From: Acidimicrobiia bacterium
GTDB lineage: Bacteria; Actinomycetota; Acidimicrobiia; Acidimicrobiales; Acidimicrobilacustridaceae
Assembly (NCBI GenBank): GCA_018882825.1
Contig: VERC01000017.1
Coordinates: 1 to 16,607 of the forward strand
Direction: 5' to 3'
Length of the DNA stretch: 16,607 bases
Positions within the stretch are counted from its first letter, which is position 1, and each line of letters begins with the position of its first letter. The notes under the pieces were generated by a model. It was not told the DNA's origin and ran no database searches. It saw only the letters and a program-made list of their open reading frames with translations. Below, piece after piece: positions 7,166-13,492 of this stretch. Both the position numbers and the translations under genes were made by a program.

Positions 7166-7776
7166 AGCACGCCCTTGGTCGAGGGCACGCCCCCGCCCTC
7201 GACGCGCACCGCGTCGCGCAGCGAACGCGCCACAGACTTGAAGGTGGCCTCGATGATGTGGTGCGTGTTGACCCCGCGCACCAGCGTGATGTGCAGCGTG
7301 ATGGCGGCCGACGTGACGAAGGCGCGCCAGAACTCCTCGATCAACTGCGGATCGAAGGGCGGGTCGCTGAGGATCTTCTGACCGGGGAACGCGACCTCGT
7401 AGACGAGGAACGGGCGACCCGAGAGGTCGAGGGCGACATCGACGAGCGCCTCGTCGAGGGGTACGCGGTTCGACGCGAACCGACGTACGCCGGCCTTGTC
7501 ACCGAGGGCGGCGGCGAACGCCTCACCCAACGCGATGCCCACGTCCTCGACGGTGTGGTGGGCGTCGATGTGGAGATCACCTCGGGCCAGCACGACGAGG
7601 TCGAGGCCACCGTGCCGACCGAGTTGCGCCAGCATGTGGTCGAAGAACGGGATGCCGGTGCCGATGTCGAGTGTGCCGGTGCCGTCGAGATCGACCGAGA
7701 TGCGGATGGACGTCTCGGAGGTCGAGCGTTCGACGGTGGCGGCGCGCCGGCCGTCGGTGGCGCGTGCTGCAGTCAT
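7162..7776 (-). CDS. hisB: Imidazoleglycerol-phosphate dehydratase
   Basis: HisB dehydrates imidazole glycerol phosphate to imidazole acetol phosphate at a dimanganese centre. The 204 residues are the single-domain form, without the N-terminal histidinol-phosphatase of E. coli HisB, so the phosphatase step must be encoded elsewhere. The signature blocks are GIPFFDHML (41-49), DLHIDAHHTVEDVGI (67-81) and RGVNTHHIIEATFKS (167-181), carrying the metal-binding histidines and glutamates; the two HH pairs are at 73-74 and 172-173. The ATG overlaps the hisC stop (ATGA), and the stop overlaps the hisH GTG. Confidence 0.97.
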   Translation of the reverse strand: MTAARATDGRRAATVERSTSETSIRISVDLDGTGTLDIGTGIPFFDHMLAQLGRHGGLDLVVLARGDLHIDAHHTVEDVGIALGEAFAAALGDKAGVRRFASNRVPLDEALVDVALDLSGRPFLVYEVAFPGQKILSDPPFDPQLIEEFWRAFVTSAAITLHITLVRGVNTHHIIEATFKSVARSLRDAVRVEGGGVPSTKGVL

Positions 7777-8837
7777 CGGAGAGCCTCCTCGAGGGCGGAG
7801 AGGAATGAGTCATCCTCGTCGATCGTGCCGATGGTGACCCGGAGACATCCCTCGAGGCGGGGCCACGAGGAGCAGTCGCGGACGAGGACGGATCGATCGA
7901 CGAGACGCTGCCAGACCTCGCGGCCTCCGATCGCCCGGGGACGGAACAGGACGAAGTTGGCGCCCGACGGCCACACGTCGACGTCGAGTGACGACAGGCG
8001 TGCCACCAGGCGGCCCCGCTCCTCGACGAGTCGCGCCACCCGGGCATTCATGTCGTCGACATGCTCGAGGGCGAGCACGCCGGCCATCTGCTTGAACGCG
8101 TCGAGGTGATACGGGAGGACGACCTTGTCGAGTTCCGCCACCACCCAAGAGGGTCCGAGAAGGTACCCGAGGCGGGCCGCCGCCATCGACCACGTCTTGG
8201 AGAACGTGCGCGACACCACCAGCGGCGTCTCCTCGGCGAGCAGATCGATGGCCGACCACGGGGCGAACTGTCCATAGGCCTCGTCGACGACGAGCAGTCC
8301 GTCGACGGCCTCGACCATCCCGAGCGTCGCCCGGACGGTGTCGGGAGGATCGACGACACCGGTCGGGTTGTTGGGGGAACAGAGGAACGCGACCGACGGC
8401 CGGGCGTCACGCACGACACGCTCGACCTCGCCGAGGTCGGTCGAGAAGTCGGCGCCGCGTTCGCCCACGACGACACCGGTGCCGGTGAGTCGGGCGATGT
8501 GCGAGTGCAACGCGTAGGTGGGTTCCCACACCGCAGCGGTACGGCCCGGCCCACCGAACGTGAGCAACACCGTCTGCAGGACCTCGTTCGATCCGTTGGC
8601 GACGAAGACCTGTTCCGGACCGACTCCGTGGAGGACACCGATCGCAGCACGCAACCGCCCTGCAGCGCGATCCGGGTACCGGTTCCACTCGATGTCGCGC
8701 ACCGCGTCGGCCAAGGCGGCCGTGAACGACTCGGGAGGTGCGTCAGGGGCCTCGTTCGTGTTGAGACGCACCGACACATCGAGTTGCGGGGAGTGGTACC
8801 CCTCCATGAGCGCGACGTCGTCGCGGGGGCGGATCAT
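7773..8837 (-). CDS. hisC: Histidinol-phosphate aminotransferase
   Basis: HisC transfers an amino group from glutamate to imidazole acetol phosphate, using PLP. The 354 residues show the class I/II aminotransferase plan: LNTNEAP (25-31), RYPD (53-56), NGSNEVL (81-87), CSPNNPTG (153-160) with the cofactor-contacting asparagine, VVDEAYGQF (183-191), and SRTFSKTWSMAAARLGY with the PLP lysine Lys214 and the following arginine. The ATG at 8837 overlaps the hisD stop by 4 nt (ATGA) and is preceded by GGGGGAGGA inside hisD, one of the few real Shine-Dalgarno-like sequences here, which fits an operon-internal gene. Confidence 0.96.
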   Translation of the reverse strand: MIRPRDDVALMEGYHSPQLDVSVRLNTNEAPDAPPESFTAALADAVRDIEWNRYPDRAAGRLRAAIGVLHGVGPEQVFVANGSNEVLQTVLLTFGGPGRTAAVWEPTYALHSHIARLTGTGVVVGERGADFSTDLGEVERVVRDARPSVAFLCSPNNPTGVVDPPDTVRATLGMVEAVDGLLVVDEAYGQFAPWSAIDLLAEETPLVVSRTFSKTWSMAAARLGYLLGPSWVVAELDKVVLPYHLDAFKQMAGVLALEHVDDMNARVARLVEERGRLVARLSSLDVDVWPSGANFVLFRPRAIGGREVWQRLVDRSVLVRDCSSWPRLEGCLRVTIGTIDEDDSFLSALEEALR

Positions 8838-10138
8838 TCCTCCCCCTGCAGCGCCCGGGAGCGGAGTCGCATCGACTCGGCGTGCGTGGCGAATCCCTCG
8901 GCGTCGGCGATGGCGGTCACCACCGGGAGGGCGGCATCGAAACCGACCCGGTCGACGTCGACGACGTGCACCTGCTTCACGAAGTCGTCGACGGTGAGAG
9001 CCGAGCCGAAACGGGCAGTGCCGAACGTGGGAAGCACGTGACTGGGACCAGCGACGTAGTCACCGATGGACGCCGGGGCCAGCGGACCACAGAACACGGC
9101 GCCGGCGTGACGGATGGTGGCGGCGAACGCGTTCGGGTCGTCGGTCATCACCTCGACGTGCTCGGCGGCGATGTGGTTGACGACGACCGAGGCCGCGGCG
9201 GCGTCGTCGACCAGCGCGCAGAATCCTCCGGACGCGAACGTCGAACGGATCTCCTCGCACCGCGGGGCGGCATCGACCAGACGCGCCAGCGCGTCGTCGA
9301 CGGCATCGGCCACCATCGGGTCCCAGGTGACGAGCCAGGCCAGCCCGTCGGGACCGTGTTCGGCCTGCACCATGAGATCGATGGCCACGAAGTCGACCGG
9401 AGCGGCGGCGTCGGCGACGACCACGATCTCACTGGGACCGGCGAAGGCCATCGGCACGCCGACACGCCCGGCCACCTCGCGCTTGGCGATGGCGACATAG
9501 GCGTTGCCCGGCCCGGCGACGACGTCGACGGGTCGGAGGGTCTCGGTCCCGTAGGCCATGGCCGCGATGGCCTGGGCACCACCCGTGGCCCGCACCTCGT
9601 CCACGCCGGCGATGGCCGCAGCGGCCAGTGTCGCAGGAGCGATCCGTCCGGTGGTGCGATCGGGGGGCACACAGAGCACGATCTCGCCGACACCGGCCAC
9701 CCGGGCCGGGACGACGGTCATCAGCACCGACGAGGGGTACGAACCTCGCCCGCCGGGCACGTAGCACCCGGCGCGATCGACCGGCACCGATCGTCCGGTG
9801 ACGGCGATACCGCCCCGACGGAAGGTGTGCGGTGCCCGCAGTTGTTCGACATGGAACTGGCGCACGGCGTCGTGGGCCTCCGACAGCGCCGCCCGCAACC
9901 CGGTCGGGATCTCCTGGAGCGCCCGATCGAGGTCGGCGGGACCGACACGGGGATCGGCCAGATCGACGCCGTCGAAGCGGAGCGTGAGCTCACGCACGGC
10001 GGCGTCACCCCCGGATCGCACTGCAGCGAGGATCGACCGCACCGCATCGGTCGGTTCCTCTCCGGCCTGGTCCGGGCGCGGGAGTCCGGCGACGAGGCCG
10101 TCGTCGGTGCAACCGCGCAGGTCGAGTCGTCGCAACAC
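8834..10138 (-). CDS. hisD: Histidinol dehydrogenase
   Basis: HisD oxidises histidinol to histidine in two NAD-dependent steps at a zinc site. The 434-residue protein carries GCYVPGGRGSYPSSVLM (124-140), GGAQAIAAMAYGT (186-198), AGPGNAYV (208-215) and the active residues Gln258 and His261 (zinc), Glu326 and His327 (acid-base), Asp360 and His419 (zinc). The last four have the same numbers as I recall for the E. coli enzyme. The GTG at 10138 was chosen over an upstream start at 10171 because it gives the usual N-terminus (MLRRLDLRG) and lies 7 nt after TAGGTT. It is the first gene of the hisDCBHA run, and hisC overlaps its stop codon. Confidence 0.96.
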   Translation of the reverse strand: MLRRLDLRGCTDDGLVAGLPRPDQAGEEPTDAVRSILAAVRSGGDAAVRELTLRFDGVDLADPRVGPADLDRALQEIPTGLRAALSEAHDAVRQFHVEQLRAPHTFRRGGIAVTGRSVPVDRAGCYVPGGRGSYPSSVLMTVVPARVAGVGEIVLCVPPDRTTGRIAPATLAAAAIAGVDEVRATGGAQAIAAMAYGTETLRPVDVVAGPGNAYVAIAKREVAGRVGVPMAFAGPSEIVVVADAAAPVDFVAIDLMVQAEHGPDGLAWLVTWDPMVADAVDDALARLVDAAPRCEEIRSTFASGGFCALVDDAAAASVVVNHIAAEHVEVMTDDPNAFAATIRHAGAVFCGPLAPASIGDYVAGPSHVLPTFGTARFGSALTVDDFVKQVHVVDVDRVGFDAALPVVTAIADAEGFATHAESMRLRSRALQGEE

Positions 10139-10145
10139 CCGCGAG

Positions 10146-10151
10146 AACCTA
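10146..10151 (-). promoter_or_regulatory. Putative -10 box of his operon (TAGGTT)
   Basis: On the minus strand TAGGTT fits TANNNT and ends 7 nt before the hisD GTG, in the 56-nt gap after the small gene. A leaderless start here leaves no room for a classical histidine leader peptide or attenuator. No convincing -35 is seen. Confidence 0.55.
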
Positions 10152-10194
10152 GCGGTCGCCCTGTTCGACACCGGCGCCCATTCGCACCCGTCCC

Positions 10195-10386
10195 TCAGCG
10201 GGGACGGCGAGACACACCCGTGAGCCGCCGCAGTGCCGTGCGCAAGGCTCGCTCGACCTCGAACAGATCGGTGGCGGTGGACTCGTCACCGGCGGCGAGG
10301 ACCGCCTCGGCGGTGTCGCTCACCGTCTCCACCAGTTCCGTGAGGGAGGTCGTGGCGCTCGACAGTCGGGCTCCGAGGTCGTCCAT
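10195..10386 (-). CDS. Small hypothetical protein (63 aa), helical
   Basis: I do not recognise this 63-codon reading frame. It begins MDDLGARLSSATTSLTELV and reads as two amphipathic helices joined by an AAGDES turn, acidic in the first half and ending in a basic tail (ALRRLTGVSRRPR). There are no cysteines, no membrane segment and no signal peptide, so a small cytoplasmic helical or coiled-coil protein is likely. Support for its being real is the sensible helix-like composition, a CAGACT hexamer 6 nt before the ATG (one base off the TANNNT pattern of neighbouring starts) and its position on the same strand 56 nt before hisD. The frame stays open further upstream through GC-rich repeats, but that part looks non-coding. 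Function is unknown. Confidence 0.5.
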   Translation of the reverse strand: MDDLGARLSSATTSLTELVETVSDTAEAVLAAGDESTATDLFEVERALRTALRRLTGVSRRPR

Positions 10387-10392
10387 CGTCGC

Positions 10393-10398
10393 AGTCTG
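10393..10398 (-). promoter_or_regulatory. Degenerate -10-like hexamer (CAGACT) before small ORF
   Basis: CAGACT sits exactly 6 nt before the ATG at 10386, the spacing most common for other starts in this window. Only the first base departs from TANNNT. On its own this is weak evidence. Confidence 0.3.
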
Positions 10399-10427
10399 GC
10401 AGTCCGACGGCCCTCCCCGTCCGGCCC

Positions 10428-10457
10428 GGCAGGGACGGCAGGGACGGCAGGGACGGC
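10428..10457. repeat. 9-bp tandem repeat, 3.3 copies (GGCAGGGAC)
   Basis: Three perfect head-to-tail copies of GGCAGGGAC, followed by GGC of a fourth. It lies in the non-coding gap upstream of the small gene. The unit is a multiple of three, but I see no credible reading frame through it. Such short arrays vary in copy number by slippage. Confidence 0.9.
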
Positions 10458-10480
10458 CGCGGGATCGGATCCGTGCGTGG

Positions 10481-10520
10481 CCGGACCGAACCGGGCCGAA
10501 CCGGGCCGAACCGGGCCGAA
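10481..10520. repeat. 10-bp tandem repeat, 4 copies (CCGGGCCGAA)
   Basis: Four consecutive 10-bp units. The last three (10491-10520) are identical CCGGGCCGAA and the first has one change (CCGGACCGAA). The unit length is close to one helical turn, so the copies present the same face of the DNA. The array abuts the T-run end of the minus-strand terminator at 10519-10554. It is non-coding; a 10-bp unit would shift any reading frame. Confidence 0.9.
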
Positions 10521-10554
10521 AAAGATGCCGACGCCGCACGAGGCGGCGTCGGCA
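10519..10554 (-). terminator. Rho-independent terminator, minus strand
   Basis: A perfect 12-bp stem (10526-10537 pairs with 10543-10554, with TGCCGACGCCGC on the plus strand) has a 5-nt loop. On the minus strand it is followed by TCTTTTT (10525-10519). This is the only classical terminator with a T-run that I found in the window. It would end minus-strand transcripts coming from nth, or a separate short transcript starting in the gap. Confidence 0.85.
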
Positions 10555-10687
10555 AGGCGACACTGGGCGGCGGATCCCAGATGACTGTCGCCGTATCGGG
10601 CGGCGGGAGCCCGATGCGTCAAACGTACCCCAGCGCCGGACGCCCGATGGCCAAAACGTCAAATTTCTTCGCGACCGCCCGATGGGT
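10555..10687. other. Non-coding gap between two hairpins; possible small transcript
   Basis: No credible gene is seen on either strand. The stretch includes an AT-richer patch (about 10651-10670) that stands out from its surroundings. It also holds a 7-bp stem-loop (ATCGGGC/GCCCGAT, 10595-10615) and the word GCCCGATG at 10609, 10642 and 10677 (steps of 33 and 35 bp). A minus-strand TACGTT (10627-10622) could be a -10 box for a roughly 95-nt RNA ending at the 10519-10554 terminator. All of this is suggestive only. Confidence 0.3.
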
Positions 10688-10712
10688 CCACCCCGATCCC
10701 GGGGAGGGGTGG
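10688..10712 (-). terminator. Candidate hairpin terminator of nth, no T-run
   Basis: CCACCCC (10688-10694) and GGGGTGG (10706-10712) form a perfect 7-bp GC-rich stem with an 11-nt loop, starting 9 nt after the nth stop on the minus strand. No T-run follows. If it works, the stronger terminator at 10519-10554 must serve read-through or another transcript. Confidence 0.4.
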
Positions 10713-10721
10713 CGCTCGACG

Positions 10722-11363
10722 TCAGCGTCGCGCCGAGGGGCAGAAGTCGGCGAGGACGCACTCGCCGCAACGGGCCGACCGGGCAGCGCACACCCTTCGG
10801 CCATGGAAGATCAGCAGCAGGCTGAATCGTCCCCAGTCGGCCGGGGGGAGCATCGCCCCCAGTTCGTGCTCGACCCGAACGGGATCCGTCGCCTCGGTGA
10901 GTCCCAACCGCAGTGACAACCGACCGACGTGGGTGTCGACCGGCAGACCGGGGAGATCCATGGCCACGCTGCGGACCACGTTGGCCGTCTTGCGCCCCAC
11001 ACCGGGAACGGTGACGAGGTCCTCCATGGCGGCCGGGACCTCACCACCGAATCGCTCCACCAGCGCCTGGGCCATGCCGATGAGCGAACGGGTCTTGTTA
11101 CGGAAGAACCCGGTGCTGCGCACCAGTTCGGCCACCTCGGCCGGGTCGGCGACGGCGAGGTCCTCCGGGGTCGGGTACCGGGCGAAGAGCGCCGGCGTCA
11201 CCGTGTTCACCCGTTCGTCGGTGCACTGGGCGGAGAGGATGGTGGCGGCCAACAGTTCGTAAGGGTCGGCATGGACCAACTCGCAGCGCACGTCGGGATA
11301 CTCGATCGTCAGCCGGGCGAGCGTCTCGCGGGCCCGACCCTTCGGAGTTCGCGGCCGACCCAT
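10722..11363 (-). CDS. nth: Endonuclease III (DNA glycosylase/AP lyase)
   Basis: Nth removes oxidised pyrimidines from DNA and nicks the resulting abasic site in base excision repair. The 213 residues contain the helix-hairpin-helix VPGVGRKTANVV with the catalytic Lys125, the catalytic Asp143 in PVDTHVGR, and the C-terminal [4Fe-4S] ligands Cys192, Cys199, Cys202 and Cys208 in the exact C-x6-C-x2-C-x5-C spacing. ILSAQCTDERVN (42-53) is also typical. The length is usual for the family. The ATG at 11363 lies 9 nt after a minus-strand TAGGGT. It is divergent from the mshD-like gene across a 42-bp gap and followed by a hairpin. Confidence 0.96.
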   Translation of the reverse strand: MGRPRTPKGRARETLARLTIEYPDVRCELVHADPYELLAATILSAQCTDERVNTVTPALFARYPTPEDLAVADPAEVAELVRSTGFFRNKTRSLIGMAQALVERFGGEVPAAMEDLVTVPGVGRKTANVVRSVAMDLPGLPVDTHVGRLSLRLGLTEATDPVRVEHELGAMLPPADWGRFSLLLIFHGRRVCAARSARCGECVLADFCPSARR

Positions 11364-11370
11364 GGGTCCG

Positions 11371-11401
11371 GGACCCTAGTGCGAGCCCACCGGTAGGGTC
11401 C
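11371..11401. promoter_or_regulatory. Symmetric divergent promoter, nth / mshD-like
   Basis: The 42-bp gap holds a perfect 8-bp inverted repeat: GGACCCTA at 11371-11378 and TAGGGTCC at 11394-11401, 15 bp apart. Each arm contains TAGGGT read outwards: on the plus strand 6 nt before the GTG at 11406, on the minus strand 9 nt before the ATG at 11363. A further GGGTCC lies at 11364-11369. The arms could be paired -10 boxes, an operator for a dimeric regulator, or both. Confidence 0.5.
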
Positions 11402-11405
11402 GACC

Positions 11406-12032
11406 GTGCGCAGGGAACTCCGTGACGAAGAGGGGGCGCTCATCGCACTCGAGGTCGAACCGGTCAGCGCCGACGACCGCGCCGAAGCCGACGATGCGGG
11501 ACTGCGACTGACCCGCGAGATCCTGCAGTTGCGCGTCTCCCTCCCGTTGGCGATCCCACCGAACGCGCCCGTCGTCACGACCCGACCGTTCGTTCCCGGG
11601 GTCGACGACGAGGCACTGCTCGAGGTCAACAATCGCGCCTTCGCCTGGCACCCGGACCAGTCCGACTGGTCCGTCGACGATCTGCAGGCGCGGGTCGCCG
11701 AGGACTGGTTCGACCCGGAGGGGTTCCGGGTGCACGAGCACGAGGGTCGGATCGTCGGGTTCTGCTGGACGAAGGTGCATCCGCCCACCGACGTCGACCC
11801 CGCGCTCGGTGAGATCTTCGTGATCGGCGTCGATCCCGACCATCACGGTCGCGGTCTGGGGCGCGCCCTGGTGGTCGACGGCCTGGCCCACCTCGCCGGC
11901 CGCGGCCTGCGCACGGGCATGCTCCATGTCGAGCACGACAACACTGCGGCGCGCCGGCTCTACCGTTCACTGGGGTTCACCGAGCACTCCGCCCACTGCT
12001 GGTGGCGGGCCGACGACACGAGCAGGTCATGA
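11406..12032 (+). CDS. mshD: MshD-like mycothiol synthase, single GNAT domain
   Basis: MshD acetylates Cys-GlcN-Ins in the last step of mycothiol synthesis. The block from about residue 55 to 200 reads like the C-terminal GNAT domain of MshD: VNNRAFAWHPDQ (74-85), EDWFDPEGF (99-107), GFCWTKVHP (118-126), GEIFVIGVDPDHHGRGLGRAL (135-155, with the acetyl-CoA loop), then DNTAARRLYRSLGF. Residues 35-48 (LTREILQLRVSLPL) look like the end of the first GNAT domain and the linker. The protein has only 208 residues, against about 300 for two-domain MshD, and the short gap to nth leaves no room for the missing part. The GTG is 6 nt after TAGGGT, and the stop overlaps the rlmN ATG (ATGA). It is an MshD relative, but mycothiol activity is inferred, not shown. 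Confidence 0.78.
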   Translation: MRRELRDEEGALIALEVEPVSADDRAEADDAGLRLTREILQLRVSLPLAIPPNAPVVTTRPFVPGVDDEALLEVNNRAFAWHPDQSDWSVDDLQARVAEDWFDPEGFRVHEHEGRIVGFCWTKVHPPTDVDPALGEIFVIGVDPDHHGRGLGRALVVDGLAHLAGRGLRTGMLHVEHDNTAARRLYRSLGFTEHSAHCWWRADDTSRS

Positions 12033-13108
12033 CCTCGCAGTTCGATCCCGACCGCGACGAATGGACACGACGACTGGCCGAAGAGCCCGCGTACCGTGCC
12101 GAGCAGCTGTGGCAGGGGCTGTACCTGGACCTCACCGATCTCGCCGACATCTCCACGCTCCCCCGCGGGCTGCGCGATCGACTGGCCGCCGAACTCCCGG
12201 TCGCCCTCGCGGTCGTGACCGAGTCGGTGAGCGCCGACGGGGAGACGGTGAAGTGGCTGTGGGCCCTGGAGGACGGCGCCGAGATCGAGACGGTGCTGAT
12301 GCACTACCCGGAGCGCTCGACGGTGTGCGTCAGCACCCAGGCCGGGTGCGCCATGGCCTGCGGGTTCTGCGCCACCGGACAGGGCGGTTTCGAACGCAAC
12401 CTCACCACCGGGGAGATCGTCGAGCAGGTGGTGAGGGCCGCTCGTCGGGCCCGAACCGATGGTCGCCGGGTGTCGAACGTCGTGCTGATGGGGATGGGTG
12501 AACCCCTGGCCAACTACGACCGGACCCTCGAGGCCGTGCACCGGATGCACGGCGCGCTCGGACTTTCGGCCCGTCATCTCACACTGTCGACCGTCGGACT
12601 CGTGCCCGGCATCCGTCGTCTGGCCGACGAACCCCTGCCCATCAACCTCGCCGTGTCTCTCCATGCCGCCGACGACGCGCTGCGCGACCAACTGGTACCG
12701 ATCAACCGCCGCTACCCGCTCGCCGATCTCGTGGCCGCCTGTGAGCACCATCAACGGGCCCATTCGCGACGCCTCTCGTTCGAATGGGCCCTCATCGACG
12801 GGGTCAACGACCGCGACGAGGACGCGGCCCGGCTGGCCGAGATCGCCCGTCATCTGCGCGCCCACGTGAACCTGATCCCCCTGAATCGCACACCCGGGTG
12901 GCCGACGACCGGCTCGCCCCCCGAACGCGTGACGCACTTCCGCCGACTCCTCGAACGGCGCGGCGTGGTGGCCACCGTCCGCGCCAACCGGGGCACCGAC
13001 ATCGACGCCGCCTGCGGTCAGCTGCGAGCGGCGTCGCGTGACGGCCGATCGTCGACCGTCACCATGGTGGAAGGCCCCACTGCGAGGGGAAACCGGCCCG
13101 AGAGGTGA
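12029..13108 (+). CDS. rlmN: Dual-specificity 23S rRNA/tRNA (adenine-C2) methyltransferase
   Basis: RlmN is a radical-SAM enzyme that methylates C2 of A2503 in 23S rRNA and A37 in some tRNAs. From the ATG at 12029 the protein has 359 residues. The [4Fe-4S] ligands are Cys107, Cys111 and Cys114 (CxxxCxxC in GCAMACGFC). The two catalytic cysteines are also present: Cys100 in TVCVSTQ and Cys329 in RGTDIDAACGQL. GMGEPLANYD (155-164) and SLHAADD (210-216) are standard. The start overlaps the mshD-like stop by 4 nt; an upstream GTG at 12002 in the same frame would only intrude further into that gene. It is a member of the plus-strand run mshD-rlmN-membrane protein-acyl-CoA synthetase. Confidence 0.96.
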   Translation: MTSQFDPDRDEWTRRLAEEPAYRAEQLWQGLYLDLTDLADISTLPRGLRDRLAAELPVALAVVTESVSADGETVKWLWALEDGAEIETVLMHYPERSTVCVSTQAGCAMACGFCATGQGGFERNLTTGEIVEQVVRAARRARTDGRRVSNVVLMGMGEPLANYDRTLEAVHRMHGALGLSARHLTLSTVGLVPGIRRLADEPLPINLAVSLHAADDALRDQLVPINRRYPLADLVAACEHHQRAHSRRLSFEWALIDGVNDRDEDAARLAEIARHLRAHVNLIPLNRTPGWPTTGSPPERVTHFRRLLERRGVVATVRANRGTDIDAACGQLRAASRDGRSSTVTMVEGPTARGNRPER

Positions 13109-13121
13109 CAGACTCCCGGGC

Positions 13122-13487
13122 ATGGAGACCCGCCGGTGGACGAACCCGACCCAGCCCCAGACGATGCAGATCGCGGTGTACCTGCTGTACATCAATGCCG
13201 TGCTGAGCGCCCTGTTCGGCGCCATCGTCAGTCCCATCGGGCTGGTGCTGGTCATCGGGCAGGCTGCGGCGGGATTCGGGATCGCCAACGAGCGACGCTG
13301 GGGCTACTGGCTGGGTGTCGCCATCGCCACGCTCGGACTCGTCCCCTTCGTGCTCGCCGTGCTCGACGGTGGACTGGGCGTGGCCCTGAGTTTCGGATTC
13401 CTCATCTCGCTGCTCATGCCGGCCGCGTTGTTCGCCCTGCTCCTCCATCCCACCAGTCGCGAGTACCAGCGACTCTGGTTCAAGTAA
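13122..13487 (+). CDS. Small four-helix membrane protein, unknown
   Basis: I do not recognise a named family. The 121-residue protein has a short polar N-terminus (METRRWTNPTQPQT) and then about four hydrophobic segments, near residues 16-34, 37-54, 61-80 and 86-108, with the basic turn NERRW between the second and third. It ends in HPTSREYQRLWFK, probably cytoplasmic. The ATG at 13122 is 13 nt after the rlmN stop; the frame is open upstream only inside rlmN. The stop codon is 5 nt before the acyl-CoA synthetase GTG, so the two are likely co-translated. A role in the membrane next to a lipid-activating enzyme is only a positional guess. Confidence 0.8.
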   Translation: METRRWTNPTQPQTMQIAVYLLYINAVLSALFGAIVSPIGLVLVIGQAAAGFGIANERRWGYWLGVAIATLGLVPFVLAVLDGGLGVALSFGFLISLLMPAALFALLLHPTSREYQRLWFK

Positions 13488-13492
13488 GGGCA

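Noticed and set aside
10139..10194. Histidine attenuator or leader peptide, or T-box, before hisD
   Set aside because: The gap is 56 nt, has no His-codon run and no terminator/antiterminator pair, and the putative promoter places the RNA start at the hisD start codon.
10428..10520. CRISPR array
   Set aside because: The repeats are 9-10 bp units directly joined, with no spacers and no cas genes nearby.
8882..10825. 647-codon open frame on the plus strand
   Set aside because: It lies antisense to hisD and runs on through the tandem repeats and terminator. The protein is Arg/Gly/His-rich and of low complexity, as expected for a shadow in high-GC DNA.
11960..13288. 442-codon open frame on the minus strand
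   Set aside because: It is antisense to rlmN, whose catalytic cysteines are all present; a shadow frame.
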